From: Pyrinomonas methylaliphatogenes
GTDB lineage: Bacteria; Acidobacteriota; Blastocatellia; Pyrinomonadales; Pyrinomonadaceae
Length of the DNA: 64,000 nt
Assembly: GCF_000820845.2 (NCBI RefSeq)
Contig: NZ_CBXV010000002.1
Span: forward strand, 124,001 to 188,000
Direction: 5' to 3'
Shown here: positions 40,210-50,716 of the stretch, piece after piece
Layout of the letters: each line of letters opens with the position of its first letter
How positions within the stretch are numbered: position 1 is the first letter of the stretch
Made by a program: the position numbers and the translations under genes
The notes under the pieces: generated by a model
The model's input: only the letters and a program-made list of their open reading frames with translations
What the model was told of the DNA's origin: nothing
The model's database searches: none

Positions 40210-41235
40210 GTGTCTATGAGGACGGATCGCGGTTTGAAGCTGGTCGCCATCGGTGGCGGCACAGGGCTTTCGACGCTCCTTTCCGGCCTCAAGCGGTTTG
40301 TCGGCAAGCCGTCTGAGGAGGGCGGTCCGTGGTTAGAGAGTTTGGCGGCGATCGTCACCGTATCGGATGATGGTGGGAGTTCTGGGCGATTGCGCGATGA
40401 GTTACAGATCTTGCCTCCGGGCGACATACGCAACTGCATGGTCGCGCTATCGGAAGATTCGACGCTCCTTTCGCGGCTCTTCCGTTACCGTTTTCCGGGC
40501 GATGGCGAATTAGGCGGCCACAGCTTCGGCAACCTCTTCCTCGCCGCATTGACGGCGGTCACCGGCGATTTCGTCGAAGCGGTCCGCCTCTCATCCGAGG
40601 TTTTAGCCATCAAGGGGCGCATCTATCCGGCGACCTTGAGCGATGTGCGTCTGGTGGCCGAACTTGAGGATGGGACGATCGTGCGCGGGGAGACGAACAT
40701 CACCGCCTCGCGCAAACCGATAAGAAGGTTGCGCTTGGAACCTGAGAAATGTCTTCCTCTGCCGGAGGCCCTAGCCGCCATTCGCGCCGCAGACATCATC
40801 ACGATCGGTCCGGGCTCGCTCTACACGAGCATTCTCCCCAACCTGCTGGTTGCGCGCGTGCCCGAAGCGATCGCCGAATCGCACGCGATAAAGATCTTCG
40901 TCTGCAACCTGATGACTCAACCCGGGGAGACCGATGGCTACACGGCGCGACAACATCTGGAGAAGGTGAACGAGTACGCGCCAGCCATCAAGTTCGATTA
41001 CGTCATCGTCAATAATCGTCCCATCAGCGAGGAACAAGCGGCGCGCTATGCGGCCGAGGGAGCGCATCAAATCGGATTGGATGAGGAGGAATGGAGGCCG
41101 GCGCTCGATAACGCGGCGGAGATCGTCCGTGCCGATCTACTGGATGAAGGCGAAAAGGTGCGCCACAGTCCGGAGAAGCTAGCTCGCGTCATCATCGCCT
41201 GCTATGAACGAGCGAACGCGCCCCAATCGGTTTGA
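40210..41235 (+). CDS. yvcK: YvcK/CofD-like gluconeogenesis factor
   Basis: UDP-sugar binding protein of the YvcK (GlmR) family, 341 residues from GTG 40210 or 339 from ATG 40216. The nucleotide-sugar loop is [15 protein letters not shown], then [16 protein letters not shown] and LFRYRF. In Bacillus, YvcK binds UDP-GlcNAc and stimulates GlmS, and here it sits directly upstream of glmU and glmS, which fits that role. It starts 72 bp after a good promoter, and its stop is 6 bp before the glmU ATG. Confidence 0.94.
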   Translation: MSMRTDRGLKLVAIGGGTGLSTLLSGLKRFVGKPSEEGGPWLESLAAIVTVSDDGGSSGRLRDELQILPPGDIRNCMVALSEDSTLLSRLFRYRFPGDGELGGHSFGNLFLAALTAVTGDFVEAVRLSSEVLAIKGRIYPATLSDVRLVAELEDGTIVRGETNITASRKPIRRLRLEPEKCLPLPEALAAIRAADIITIGPGSLYTSILPNLLVARVPEAIAESHAIKIFVCNLMTQPGETDGYTARQHLEKVNEYAPAIKFDYVIVNNRPISEEQAARYAAEGAHQIGLDEEEWRPALDNAAEIVRADLLDEGEKVRHSPEKLARVIIACYERANAPQSV

Positions 41236-41240
41236 AGGTT

Positions 41241-42758
41241 ATGGAGAACGAGGGATCGAAGGTGATGGCAAACGAAACGCACGCTCCGCTCGATGTTCTG
41301 ATCCTGGCGGCAGGACTCGGAACGCGCATGCGTTCGCGTACCGCTAAAGTTCTGCATAAGCTCGGCGGACTTCCGCTCATCGCCCATGTCTGTCGCACCG
41401 CGGCGGCCCTCAGTCCGCGCCACATCTACGTCGTCGTCGGTCATCAAGCCGAAGAGGTAGAGGCGGCGGTGCGCCAAGAGCTGGATGGTGATGTCCGTTT
41501 CATCTTCCAAGCCGAGCAGCGCGGCACCGGCGATGCCGTGATGGCGGCGCGCGCCGAGCTGGAGGGGGCCGACTCGACTCTGCTGGTGCTATCGGGCGAT
41601 GTTCCGCTGGTGCGCCCCGAGACGCTCGGCGCGCTCATCCACCAGCATCGCACGCATCGCGGCCACGGAGCGACATGCACTTTGTTGGCCGTTCGGCTCG
41701 AGGATCCGACCGGCTACGGTCGCATCGTGCGCGACGCGGATGGGCGTTTCGAGCGCATCGTCGAGCAGAAGGATGCCTCGCCCGAAGAGCGCCAGATCAA
41801 AGAGGTCAACGCCGGCATCTACTGCTTCGAGACGCGCGCCCTCTTCCGGGCATTGGAGAAAGTACGACCGACCAACGCGCAAGGCGAGTATTATCTGACC
41901 GACGTTCCGGGCATACTGCGCGCCGAAGGCGAGGATGTCAGCATTTACGTTCACACCGACGCGCGCGAAGTCGCCGGCATCAACACGCGCGCCGAACTCG
42001 CTGAGTTCGAGCGTATTCTTCGTATGCGCACCTTGCGTCGCCTGATGCTCGATGGCGTCACGATCATCGATCCGATGAACACCTATATCGGGCCGGACGT
42101 GCGCATCGAGCGCGACACGGTGATCTACCCGAACGTGCACATCGAGGGGCGCACGATGATCGGCGAAGAGTGCACGATCTATCCGGGGGCGCGCATTGTT
42201 GATTCGCGGCTCGGCAATCGTGTGACGGTGAAAGATCACTCGATCATCGTCGCATCGGAGATCGAAGACGACTGCTCCGTCGGTCCATTCGCGCATCTGC
42301 GCATGAACGCGCATTTAGGCGAAGGCGCCGCCATCGGCAATTTCGTCGAGGTGAAGAAGTCGCGCGTGGGGCGCAAATCGAAGGCCATGCATCTCGCCTA
42401 CTTGGGCGACGCGACCATCGGCGAGCGAACCAACATCGGCGCGGGGACGATCACTTGTAACTACGATGGCGTGCGCAAACACGAGACCATCATCGAAGAT
42501 GATGTGAAGATCGGCTCCGACACGATGCTCGTCGCTCCGGTGCGCGTCGGCGCCCGTTCGGTGACGGGCGCCGGATCGGTCGTCATCAGGGACGTTCCGC
42601 CCGATACGCTCGTGGCCGGCGTACCCGCAGTGGTCAAGAAGCATCTTTATGCGACGAGCGAATCGAAAGATGTCCGCTCAGCGGCTCCGGCGCCGGACGA
42701 TCAAAACGCGGCAGGGGATGAGGCGCCGCAGATGAACCCGGTCAGCAGCGATGTCTAG
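41241..42758 (+). CDS. glmU: Bifunctional UDP-GlcNAc pyrophosphorylase / GlcN-1-P acetyltransferase
   Basis: Makes UDP-N-acetylglucosamine for peptidoglycan and lipid A, 505 residues from ATG 41241. The N-terminal Rossmann part starts with [20 protein letters not shown], and the left-handed beta-helix acetyltransferase part follows from about 255 with the hexad pattern (for example [24 protein letters not shown]). A C-terminal tail of about 45 residues is extra. ATG 41265 is an alternative start with its own GAAGG. It is followed by two hairpins and glmS. Confidence 0.96.
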   Translation: MENEGSKVMANETHAPLDVLILAAGLGTRMRSRTAKVLHKLGGLPLIAHVCRTAAALSPRHIYVVVGHQAEEVEAAVRQELDGDVRFIFQAEQRGTGDAVMAARAELEGADSTLLVLSGDVPLVRPETLGALIHQHRTHRGHGATCTLLAVRLEDPTGYGRIVRDADGRFERIVEQKDASPEERQIKEVNAGIYCFETRALFRALEKVRPTNAQGEYYLTDVPGILRAEGEDVSIYVHTDAREVAGINTRAELAEFERILRMRTLRRLMLDGVTIIDPMNTYIGPDVRIERDTVIYPNVHIEGRTMIGEECTIYPGARIVDSRLGNRVTVKDHSIIVASEIEDDCSVGPFAHLRMNAHLGEGAAIGNFVEVKKSRVGRKSKAMHLAYLGDATIGERTNIGAGTITCNYDGVRKHETIIEDDVKIGSDTMLVAPVRVGARSVTGAGSVVIRDVPPDTLVAGVPAVVKKHLYATSESKDVRSAAPAPDDQNAAGDEAPQMNPVSSDV

Positions 42759-42780
42759 CGCGCCTCACCCGATCGTCTCC

Positions 42781-42817
42781 GCGGAAAGTGGCCGCTTTTC
42801 ACGGTTTATTTACCGTG
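42781..42817 (+). terminator. Two small hairpins after glmU
   Basis: GCGG/CCGC (42781-42795) followed by TTTT forms a small terminator-like structure; CACGGT/ACCGTG (42800-42817) forms a second perfect 6-bp hairpin. They may weaken or end transcription before glmS or protect RNA ends. They do not fit the glmS ribozyme. Confidence 0.4.
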
Positions 42818-42873
42818 GAGGCTGAGGGCGCGATCAGCAGAATCTTAGCAATCGCGAGGTGCAACTGAAGATC

Positions 42874-44733
42874 ATGTGTGGAATCGTTGGATATGTTGGC
42901 AACAAGCAGGTGGTGCCGGTCCTCCTTGACGGTCTACGCAAGCTCGAGTATCGCGGTTATGACTCGGCTGGCATCGCCGTTGTGGATGAACACCACAATC
43001 TGAAGATACGGCGCGCCGAAGGTAAGCTTCGCAATCTGGAAGAGGCGATTCGCCTGCAACCGATCGATGGCACCTATGGCATCGGGCACACGCGCTGGGC
43101 CACGCATGGGCGCCCGACGGAAGAGAACGCGCATCCGCATCGCGATTGCACGGGGCGCGTCGTCGTCGTCCATAACGGCATCATCGAGAACTATCTCCAG
43201 CTCAAAGAGCAATTGCGGCGGAGCGATCACCGCTTCGTCACTGAAACCGATACCGAGGTGATCGCGCATCTCATCGAGGAGAAGCTGCGGCGCACCGATA
43301 GCCTCGAAAAGGCCGTGCGCGAGAGCGTCAAAGAGCTGCGCGGCATCTTCGCCCTTTCGATCATCTCATCGGACGAACCCGATACGATCATCGCCGTCCG
43401 ACAGGGGCCGCCGGTCGTCATCGGCCTCGGCGACGGCGAGCATTTCGTCGCCAGCGATATCCCGCCCATCTTGCAGCACACGCGCGACGTCTTCTTCCTC
43501 GGCGATGGCGAGATCGCCGTGCTGACGCGCGATGCCGTGCGCGTTACGGACTTCGACGGCAATCCCGTCCGACCCGTCCATCAGCGGATCACATGGGATC
43601 CGATCATGGCCGAGAAGGGCGGATTCAAGCATTTCATGCTCAAAGAGATCTATGAGCAGCCGCGCGCCGTGCGCGATACCGTGCAGGGGCGCATCTCGCT
43701 CGACACTGGGCGGGTCTATCTCGACCCGATGAACATTACGGAAGGGGAGTTCCGTCGCTTCGATCGCGTGATGATCGCCGCCTGCGGCACGAGCTGGCAC
43801 GCAGGATTAGCTGGCAAGTACATGATCGAGCAATTGGCGCGCGTCCCCGTCGAGGTCGATTATTCGTCAGAGTTTCGCTACCGCAATCCCGTGCTCGATG
43901 AGCGGACGCTGCTCATCGTCATCTCGCAATCGGGCGAGACGGCGGACACGATCGCCGCGCTGCGCGAGGCAAAGGAACGCGACGCGCGCGTGCTCGCCAT
44001 CTGTAACGTCCAAGGCTCGATGATCACGCGCGAAGCCGATGGCACGATCCTGACGCATGCTGGGCCAGAGATCGGCGTCGCGTCGACCAAAGCTTTTACC
44101 GCGCAGATGGTCGCGCTCTACCTGTTCGCGCTCTACTTGGGTCAACTGCGCGGCATCATCAGCAGCGACGAAGCGCGCCGCCATGCGCAACAGCTCGCCG
44201 AACTGCCTGTGAAGATCGAGCATCTTCTAAGCGACACCGATCGAGTCGAGGAGCTGGCTAAAGAGTTCTTCCGCGCGACCGATTTCCTCTACTTGGGACG
44301 CGGCATCAACTTCCCCATTGCGCTCGAGGGCGCGCTCAAACTCAAAGAGATCTCCTACATTCACGCCGAAGGCTATCCGGCGGGCGAGATGAAGCACGGC
44401 CCCAATGCGCTGATCGATGAACGGCTCCCCGTCGTCGTCATCAACACGCGCGAGCAGGGCAATCGCGCATCGGAGCTACGCTATGAGAAGACTCACTCGA
44501 ACATCGTCGAAGTCAAAGCGCGTGAAGGGATAGTCATCTCAGTCTTGACCGAGGGCGACGAGATGTCATCGAAGGTCTCCGATCATGTGATCGAGATCCC
44601 GGCGGCGAGCGATCTGCTTTCGCCGATCTTAGCGATCATTCCGCTGCAACTTCTCGCCTATCACATCGCCGTGCGTCGCGGCTGCGACGTGGACCAGCCG
44701 CGCAATCTGGCGAAATCGGTCACCGTCGAATGA
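42874..44733 (+). CDS. glmS: Glutamine-fructose-6-phosphate aminotransferase
   Basis: Glucosamine-6-phosphate synthase, 619 residues from the ATG at 42874. The start is fixed by the obligatory N-terminal nucleophile: the protein must begin Met-Cys-Gly-Ile-Val. A GTG at 42859 is therefore wrong. The Ntn glutaminase domain contains [18 protein letters not shown] and HNGIIENY; two SIS domains bind fructose-6-phosphate. The C-terminus ends in the conserved [13 protein letters not shown]. It finishes the yvcK-glmU-glmS set for amino-sugar synthesis. Confidence 0.97.
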   Translation: MCGIVGYVGNKQVVPVLLDGLRKLEYRGYDSAGIAVVDEHHNLKIRRAEGKLRNLEEAIRLQPIDGTYGIGHTRWATHGRPTEENAHPHRDCTGRVVVVHNGIIENYLQLKEQLRRSDHRFVTETDTEVIAHLIEEKLRRTDSLEKAVRESVKELRGIFALSIISSDEPDTIIAVRQGPPVVIGLGDGEHFVASDIPPILQHTRDVFFLGDGEIAVLTRDAVRVTDFDGNPVRPVHQRITWDPIMAEKGGFKHFMLKEIYEQPRAVRDTVQGRISLDTGRVYLDPMNITEGEFRRFDRVMIAACGTSWHAGLAGKYMIEQLARVPVEVDYSSEFRYRNPVLDERTLLIVISQSGETADTIAALREAKERDARVLAICNVQGSMITREADGTILTHAGPEIGVASTKAFTAQMVALYLFALYLGQLRGIISSDEARRHAQQLAELPVKIEHLLSDTDRVEELAKEFFRATDFLYLGRGINFPIALEGALKLKEISYIHAEGYPAGEMKHGPNALIDERLPVVVINTREQGNRASELRYEKTHSNIVEVKAREGIVISVLTEGDEMSSKVSDHVIEIPAASDLLSPILAIIPLQLLAYHIAVRRGCDVDQPRNLAKSVTVE

Positions 44734-44763
44734 GCGAAGCGGGATGGCGGCGGACCCGCTCGC
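44734..44763 (+). terminator. Hairpin after glmS
   Basis: GCGAAGCGGG at 44734-44743 pairs with CCCGCTCGC at 44755-44763, with one bulged base, immediately after the glmS stop. It is GC-rich but lacks a T-run, so termination is possible but not certain. Confidence 0.4.
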
Positions 44764-44838
44764 TTCATCTCTCGCGCGACCTCGTAGTAAGATCCCCGCC
44801 CAAGTCTCGACAGATCGCCTTTAGGAGGAAGCTGCCAC

Positions 44839-45618
44839 ATGACTTGGGTGACTGATCCGCAGGCGTGGATCGGCCTGCTGACGCTCACGACGCTCGAAGT
44901 CGTCCTCGGCATCGACAACGTCATCTTCATCTCGATACTCGTCGGCAAGTTGCCCGCTGCGCAACAGGCGCGCGCGCGCACGATCGGCTTGGCGCTCGCC
45001 ATGCTGACGCGCATCGCGCTGCTCTTTTTCCTCGCTCAGATCGCGCGCCTCACGAATCCGCTCTTCGAACTGCTGGGCCAAGAGTTCTCGGGGCGCGATC
45101 TGATCCTTCTCGCGGGCGGGCTATTTCTGATCGGCAAAAGCACTTACGAAATCCACGACAAACTGGAAGGCGGCGATGAGCTACGGGCGCAGCGCGCCGC
45201 TTCGACCTTCGCGAGCATCATCATCCAGATCTTGCTGCTCGACATCGTCTTCTCGCTCGATTCGGTGATCACCGCCGTCGGCATGGTCAATCAGATCGGC
45301 ATCATGATCGCCGCGATCATCATCGCCGTCATCATCATGATCATCTTCTCCGGACCGGTCAGCGATTTCGTCCATCGCCATCCGACCATCAAGATGCTCG
45401 CGCTGAGCTTCCTGCTCCTGATCGGTTTCGCGCTGGTCGCCGAGGGTTTCGCGCTTCACATCCCGAAAGGCTACATCTACTTCGCCATGGGATTCTCCGT
45501 CTTCGTCGAGATGCTCAACCTCAAACTGCGGAAGAGGGCGGCGCAACCCGTCGAACTGCGTGCTCGCTACGCGCGCCCCCTCGAGCAAGACGGGCAGAGG
45601 ATTGGAGCGGAAAGTTGA
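44839..45618 (+). CDS. TerC family integral membrane protein
   Basis: Membrane protein of the TerC/Alx family, 259 residues, seven or more helices. The two conserved metal-site segments are LTLTTLEVVLGIDNVIFISI and DIVFSLDSVITAVGM, both with the acidic residues of the family. Members export Mn2+ or help metalate exported proteins in recent studies of Alx and TerC. TAGGAGGA lies 10-16 bp before the ATG. It has no obvious partner; two superoxide dismutase genes 9 kb away make a Mn-related role attractive but unproved. Confidence 0.9.
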   Translation: MTWVTDPQAWIGLLTLTTLEVVLGIDNVIFISILVGKLPAAQQARARTIGLALAMLTRIALLFFLAQIARLTNPLFELLGQEFSGRDLILLAGGLFLIGKSTYEIHDKLEGGDELRAQRAASTFASIIIQILLLDIVFSLDSVITAVGMVNQIGIMIAAIIIAVIIMIIFSGPVSDFVHRHPTIKMLALSFLLLIGFALVAEGFALHIPKGYIYFAMGFSVFVEMLNLKLRKRAAQPVELRARYARPLEQDGQRIGAES

Positions 45619-45709
45619 CTACGCGCGGCGGAGGGCATATGCTCGCTTCGAGACAGGCGCGAGCGCAAACGAACTTTCGCCCCGTGCCGAAAATCGAAAG
45701 GAGCAACCC

Positions 45710-46894
45710 ATGTCCAGCCAATCCCTCGCCCGCTATCTGATCGCCATTGCGCTTTGCGCCGTTTTGCTTGAGACGACCAGCGCGCAAGAGAGAGCGTCGC
45801 AGCCTCCGACCGCACAGAGTCAAAGCGCTGGCGTGTATGAGACGGAACGCCGCCGCGCGCTCGAGCTTCTGCAAAACAATCGCATCCCCGAAGCCCTGCA
45901 GGTCTTAGAGAAACTCGCGCTGGCCCAGCCGTCTGACGGCGAGGTCCAGTTCTATCTCGGTTTCGCCAGACTGGCCAACGCGCGGACGCTGCCCGATCAA
46001 GAGGCGCGACGGCAAGCCCGCCTCCAAGCTCGCGCGGCGCTTCTGCGAGCGAAACAGTTGGGCGTCAAAAACGATCTGCTCGAACAGTTGATCGAGATCA
46101 TCCCGCCTGATGGAAGCGAACCGGTCACCAAATTCTCCGAGAACAAGGAGGCCGACGCGGCCATGCACGAAGGCGAGGACGCCTTCGTCAAAGGCGACCT
46201 AGATGGCGCGCTGGCAGCTTATGAGCGAGCCTTCAAACTCGATCCGAAACTTTACGAAGCGGCCCTCTTCGCTGGCGACATGCACTATCGCAAGAAGACC
46301 TGGGACAAGGCCGCCGAATGGTTCGGGCGCGCCATCGCGATCGATCCCGACCGCGAAACGGCCTATCGCTACTGGGGCGATGCGCTCATGGCGCAAGGCA
46401 AACTCGATGAAGCTCGCGACAAATTCATCGAAGCGATCGTCGCCGAGCCGTACAATCGCGCGACGTGGGGCGCGTTGATTCAATGGGCCGAAGAAGCGCA
46501 GGCGCAACTGGGCCACCCGCGCGTCGAGCCGGCAAACGAATCGGTCAAATATTGGAAGGCTTACAAGGATACGCGCGCGGCGTGGGCGAAGAGCGAATTC
46601 GCCAAAGAGTTCCCCAACGAGAAAGCCTATCGCCACAGCCTGCGCGAAGAAGCGGCGGCGCTTCGCGCGGCTGCCGAGGTCGCCATCCGAGATCCCGAAC
46701 TCGGGAAGAGCGCCGCTGCTGATCCAACGCTCGCCAACCTCCTCAATCTTTACAAGGCCAACTTGATAGAAGCATACGTGCTCTTAGCGCGCGCCGATGA
46801 AGGCATCGCCAGAGACTATGCCGGCTATCGTCAGACGAACCGCGACAAGCTTCGCCAATACATCCGCGAACAGGTGATCAGAACGAAGCGCTGA
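45710..46894 (+). CDS. Exported tetratricopeptide repeat protein
   Basis: A 394-residue secreted or periplasmic TPR protein from the ATG at 45710, with AAAGGAG upstream. The signal peptide ends at TSAQERA. TPR units are spread over about residues 35-270 (for example ALELLQNNRIPEALQVLEKL; GEDAFVKGDLDGALAAYERA; WFGRAIAIDPDRETAYRYWG). The C-terminal 120 residues are helical and not assigned. It probably scaffolds envelope proteins. It is convergent with the M28 peptidase gene; a strong hairpin spans the stop codon. Confidence 0.82.
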   Translation: MSSQSLARYLIAIALCAVLLETTSAQERASQPPTAQSQSAGVYETERRRALELLQNNRIPEALQVLEKLALAQPSDGEVQFYLGFARLANARTLPDQEARRQARLQARAALLRAKQLGVKNDLLEQLIEIIPPDGSEPVTKFSENKEADAAMHEGEDAFVKGDLDGALAAYERAFKLDPKLYEAALFAGDMHYRKKTWDKAAEWFGRAIAIDPDRETAYRYWGDALMAQGKLDEARDKFIEAIVAEPYNRATWGALIQWAEEAQAQLGHPRVEPANESVKYWKAYKDTRAAWAKSEFAKEFPNEKAYRHSLREEAAALRAAAEVAIRDPELGKSAAADPTLANLLNLYKANLIEAYVLLARADEGIARDYAGYRQTNRDKLRQYIREQVIRTKR

Positions 46895-46918
46895 GGAGCG
46901 ATTCTACTCAGCGCTTCG
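46884..46918. terminator. Perfect 12-bp inverted repeat between convergent genes
   Basis: CGAAGCGCTGAG (46884-46895) and CTCAGCGCTTCG (46907-46918) are perfect complements with an 11-nt loop. The stem contains the TPR gene's stop codon. It lies between convergent genes, so a bidirectional terminator is the natural reading, although no T-run is present on either strand. Confidence 0.6.
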
Positions 46919-46974
46919 CCCTCGGCCCACCCGATCGCCGACGTCATCTCCTTTCGGCGCCCTGGCGCGCGGCC

Positions 46975-48672
46975 CTATTGCCGCATCGCCTTGCGCGGGA
47001 AGCGCTCGTTCATCATCGCGGCGTTATAGACGAAGGCCGCCATGATCGTCGCCGCCTGCTTCATGTCATCGGCTTGAATGCGATCGTACACGTCCATGTT
47101 CGAATGGTGCGTGCGCGTCTCGTATTCGATCTCGTCCTGAATGAACTGAAATCCCGGAAGCCCGATGGCATCGAACGACAAGTGATCGGTCCCGCCCGTA
47201 TTGGCCAGCGTCAAAGTCGCAGCCCCCATCTCGCGAAACGGCATCAGCCATTCGCGGAAGATCGAGCGGGCCGCCTCATTGCCTTGCAAATAGACGCCGC
47301 GGATCCTGCCGGTCCCGTTGTCGAGATTGAAATAGACCGAAAGCTTGTCGTACTCAGGCCCTGGGATGATCTTCGGCGGCGCGCCGCTTCCACCGGAGAC
47401 CATCCGCATGAAGCTGCTATCTTCCGACTCCTCGAGCTTGCCGAAGTGCTGCGCGACGTAGGCGCGCGATCCTAACAGCCCCTGCTCTTCACCGCTCCAC
47501 AGCGCGATGCGGATCGTCCGCCGCGGTTGTAATCCCAACGCTTTTAAGATGCGCACCGCTTCCATGCAAACGGCGACGCCAGCGGCGTTGTCGGTCGCGC
47601 CCGTCCCGGCATGCCAAGAATCCATGTGCGCGCCGAGCATGACGATCTCATCCTTCTTGTCCGTGCCCGGTATCTCTGCGATCGTGTTATAAGCCATCAA
47701 ATCCTGATCGTAAAATTGCACGTCCATCTTCACCTTCATCCGCACCCTCTCGCCAGCTTTGATCATGCGGGCCAGACGGTTGTAATGCTCGATGGCCATA
47801 ACCATCTGAGGGATGATCGGCGGCGCGTTTTTGTCATATGGACGGATGCGCCCCATGAAAAGACTACGCATGGTGGCGGCGGGCGATGAGGTATCGAGCG
47901 GCTGTGGGACGCTGGCGGCGCCGACAAAGAGGGTCCCGCCATCGCCGTTCGCGCTCGGATCGATCAACAACGCGGCCCCTTCATCCGTGAAGAATTGGAG
48001 CTTCTTTGCCGCGAAGATTGAATTCTGAATGCGCTCACGTGTGCGCGGATCGTTCAGATCGAAGCGCCGCGATGGCTGTCGTCCGGGCATCGGCGCGTTG
48101 GCCAATTCGAGCAAATCCTTCTCGGTCATACGCGCGCCGAGCGGCTCGAAATGAGCCTTGACCTCGCGCATGGGCGCAGTCAAAACGATCTTGCCCTTTA
48201 AAGTCCCCTTGAACTTTTGTAGTTCGTTCTCATCCCTCGCATCGACATAGACGACATCCGCGGTGATATCGATTCCGGGCGACCACGCCTTGGGATAGGC
48301 GATGATCGGGATGGTCTGTGGCGCGATGACCTCAACCGAGAAATCCTTCAACTCCCAACCGCGCCCGAACGGTCCCCATGGCTCAAGATGCGCATTCTGC
48401 AGCCCCCATTCGGCGAGCTTATCGCGCGTCCATTCGTTGGCCCGTTTCATCTGCGGCGACCCAGTCAGCCGCGGACCGATCACGTCGGTCAAATAGCTCA
48501 GGATCTGCATGACCTGCGAACGATTGAGCCCTTCATCTTTGATCCTCTCGATCGGATCGTTTGGATCTTTCGGCGTCGCCCCAGACGAAGGCGAATTCTG
48601 TCGCCCAAACGCGAGATTCGAAACGAGCAAGACCCAAAGCAATACGATGGCGGTAAAGCGTTTGCTTCGCAT
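46975..48672 (-). CDS. Exported M28-family metallopeptidase
   Basis: Aminopeptidase-like zinc peptidase with 565 residues from the ATG at 48672, beginning with a signal peptide (MRSKRFTAIVLLWVLLVSNLAFG). A PA-domain-like segment occupies about 130-230. The M28 site is HMDSWHAGTGATDNAAGV, the catalytic Glu follows in WSGEEQGLLGS, and the last ligands are in GTDHLSFDAIGLPGF. It likely removes N-terminal residues from peptides outside the cytoplasm. It is the third secreted peptidase in the window, with S9 and M24. Confidence 0.92.
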   Translation of the reverse strand: MRSKRFTAIVLLWVLLVSNLAFGRQNSPSSGATPKDPNDPIERIKDEGLNRSQVMQILSYLTDVIGPRLTGSPQMKRANEWTRDKLAEWGLQNAHLEPWGPFGRGWELKDFSVEVIAPQTIPIIAYPKAWSPGIDITADVVYVDARDENELQKFKGTLKGKIVLTAPMREVKAHFEPLGARMTEKDLLELANAPMPGRQPSRRFDLNDPRTRERIQNSIFAAKKLQFFTDEGAALLIDPSANGDGGTLFVGAASVPQPLDTSSPAATMRSLFMGRIRPYDKNAPPIIPQMVMAIEHYNRLARMIKAGERVRMKVKMDVQFYDQDLMAYNTIAEIPGTDKKDEIVMLGAHMDSWHAGTGATDNAAGVAVCMEAVRILKALGLQPRRTIRIALWSGEEQGLLGSRAYVAQHFGKLEESEDSSFMRMVSGGSGAPPKIIPGPEYDKLSVYFNLDNGTGRIRGVYLQGNEAARSIFREWLMPFREMGAATLTLANTGGTDHLSFDAIGLPGFQFIQDEIEYETRTHHSNMDVYDRIQADDMKQAATIMAAFVYNAAMMNERFPRKAMRQ

Positions 48673-48837
48673 CGGCAGATTCTCCTTCAACGAAAAAGGA
48701 TGGAAAATTCTAGGAGCTGTTTGTGTTTATACTGCAAAAAGGCGCTGAAAGTTTCAATCGCGCGTCTGGCGAAGGCATCGAGAGAGCTTTCGCCATATCG
48801 CGCCCTACGCCACATTTCGAGTAAAATCACCCGAAGC

Positions 48838-49902
48838 ATGAAGACGATCTTCGTCACCGGGTTCCCCGGCTTCATCGCCGGGCGCTTAATTGAACTTCTG
48901 GCGCAAGACGATAACGCGCGCTTCCTGCTGCTCGTCGAACCGCGCTTCGGCGCGCGCGCGCGCGCCGAGATCGCCCGCCTCGCTCAAAAGACCGCAGGCG
49001 ACCGAGATAGATTCCATCTTCTCGAAGGCGATATCACGCAGCCCCAATTGGGCCTTTCGACGATGGAGTTCGAACGCGCCCGCGAGGAGACGACGGCGCT
49101 CTTTCATCTCGCAGCGATATACGATCTGGCGGTCGCGCGCGACGTGGCCATGCGCGTCAACGTCGAAGGCACGCGCAACGTCAACCGTTTCGCCCTCAAG
49201 CTCCCCAGACTCGAACGCTACCACTACGTCTCGACATGTTACGTTGCCGGAAAACGGACCGGACTGATCCGCGAGACCGAACTCGAACATTCGGCGGGCT
49301 TCCGTAACTTCTACGAGGAATCGAAATATCTAGCGGAGCTTGAAGTCGACCGCCTCAAAGACTGTTTGCCGATCACGATCTACCGTCCGGCGGTCGTCTG
49401 CGGCGATTCCAAGACGGGCGAAACGACGAAGTACGATGGTATCTACTACCTCATCAACTACATCCTGATGCAACCCGACCTCCTGTCGCTGGTCAACATC
49501 GGGAATAAGCGCGTGCGATTGAACGTCGTGCCCGTCGATTTCGTGGTCCGCGCGATGGCGACGCTGGCGCGAGATGAACGGGCCATCGGCGCAACGGTTC
49601 ATCTGGCCGATCCCGAGCCGCTCACAACCTATGATCTCTTTGAAACCATCGCCGAAGCGGCAGCGGGCCATGGCTCGCGCCTTCACGTCCCACCGACGCT
49701 CGTCCGCTCGACCTTGCAACTTCCCTTCTCCGAAACGATCACGGGACTGCCGCGCGTCGGCGTTCCATACTTCTTCATCGAACAGATCTATGATACGACG
49801 CGCGCGCGCGAACTGCTCGAACCGCACGGCGTGGTGTGCCCCTCTTTCCCTTCTTACGTGCATGCGCTCATCGCTTACGTGCGCGCGCACCCACAACCTT
49901 GA
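48838..49902 (+). CDS. NAD(P)-dependent SDR / thioester reductase-like protein
   Basis: A 354-residue extended short-chain dehydrogenase. The glycine-rich loop is TGFPGFIAG near the start; the catalytic Tyr/Lys pair is in NFYEESKYLAELEV, preceded by the STCYVAG strand. The domain order resembles the NAD-binding-4 (thioester reductase/fatty acyl-CoA reductase-like) family. Substrate is unknown. The ATG at 48838 is chosen because an in-frame extension toward 48388 reads antisense through the M28 gene. It is divergent from M28. Confidence 0.85.
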   Translation: MKTIFVTGFPGFIAGRLIELLAQDDNARFLLLVEPRFGARARAEIARLAQKTAGDRDRFHLLEGDITQPQLGLSTMEFERAREETTALFHLAAIYDLAVARDVAMRVNVEGTRNVNRFALKLPRLERYHYVSTCYVAGKRTGLIRETELEHSAGFRNFYEESKYLAELEVDRLKDCLPITIYRPAVVCGDSKTGETTKYDGIYYLINYILMQPDLLSLVNIGNKRVRLNVVPVDFVVRAMATLARDERAIGATVHLADPEPLTTYDLFETIAEAAAGHGSRLHVPPTLVRSTLQLPFSETITGLPRVGVPYFFIEQIYDTTRARELLEPHGVVCPSFPSYVHALIAYVRAHPQP

Positions 49903-49935
49903 TCCTTTTGCGCCTCCATAGTACCGAGACCCTCG

Positions 49936-50463
49936 TCAAACCAAACGATGGACCACATGGTCGAACAGATAGATGGCGACAAATAGCGAGCCGAACGCCA
50001 GCAAAGCGAGCGCCAACGCGATCGAGATGACGAAGAGCCAATCGCTCAAACGCGCGCGTTGGCGGGTCGAAGCGCCCAGGTGGCGCTCTAGCAACCTGAG
50101 GTTACGCCGGTTCGATTTCCACGCCGCGTCGAACAGGTCGCCGACAAGCGGCAACGACCCGAGCGCGTAATCGATCCCGATGTTGATCCCCATCCGCGCC
50201 AAAGCGATCTTCGGCAGACCGTAACGTACCGCAGAGAAAAGGATGTAGAGCGAAACGAGCGTCGTCGCCACATCGCCGATCCAAGGTATCAAGCCCAAAA
50301 TGGCATCGAGCCCTATGCGCCACCCGACCACAGGAAGGCGGATCAGATCATCGAGCACCCAGCTTAATCGCCGCAGATGAGGCTCGATCTCGACAGAAGA
50401 AGAGCCCCTTTCATCTCGGGAGAGTAGAGTGGTTTCTTTCATCGTTTTGACCTCACAATCCAT
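49936..50463 (-). CDS. DUF4112 domain membrane protein
   Basis: A 175-residue protein with the DUF4112 pattern: LDDLIRLPVVGWRIGLDAILGLIPWIGDVAT and a second GIDYALGSLPLVGDLFDAAW repeat, then a C-terminal hydrophobic helix (about 142-170). It probably lies in the inner membrane. Function unknown. It is convergent with the SDR. The ATG at 50442 is an alternative start with a more usual N-terminus. Confidence 0.85.
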   Translation of the reverse strand: MDCEVKTMKETTLLSRDERGSSSVEIEPHLRRLSWVLDDLIRLPVVGWRIGLDAILGLIPWIGDVATTLVSLYILFSAVRYGLPKIALARMGINIGIDYALGSLPLVGDLFDAAWKSNRRNLRLLERHLGASTRQRARLSDWLFVISIALALALLAFGSLFVAIYLFDHVVHRLV

Positions 50464-50668
50464 CCGCTTAAACCAAGCCTCAATCGAAATCCGAGCGCAA
50501 CCAATCGGTCCGCCGCCTCGAGCAAGCCGCCAAGCATCTCACCGATGACGTTCAACCCCTGTGATTCGATGATGCGAAGAACTGTTAAGTTGCGATGCGC
50601 CCGTTTCGCATTCGCCCGCCATCGGCTCTCAGACACCGATTCCAACCTTCGCCGCCGCAAGAATAAAA

Positions 50669-50682
50669 CAACCTTTCGGTTG
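50669..50682. promoter_or_regulatory. SufR-type operator CAAC-N6-GTTG
   Basis: The perfect palindrome CAACCTTTCGGTTG at 50669-50682 fits the CAAC-N6-GTTG pattern described for SufR in cyanobacteria. It overlaps the first three bases of the -35 box by its last three bases, so a bound repressor would block RNA polymerase. It lies 35 bp before the GTG of the regulator-like gene. Confidence 0.75.
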
Positions 50683-50708
50683 ACAAAACCTTTTCGGCGA
50701 TCTTAACA
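50680..50708 (+). promoter_or_regulatory. Promoter of sufR-like operon (leaderless)
   Basis: Consensus -35 TTGACA at 50680-50685 is followed after 17 bp by TTAACA (50703-50708), or TAACAT after 18. The start of transcription would be near 50715-50717, so the GTG at 50717 lies at or next to the 5' end of the RNA: a leaderless or nearly leaderless message. Confidence 0.6.
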
Positions 50709-50716
50709 TTGAGCCG

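Noticed and set aside
42759-42873. A glmS ribozyme upstream of glmS.
   Set aside because: The gap is only 115 bp and shows simple hairpins; the conserved ribozyme core could not be found.
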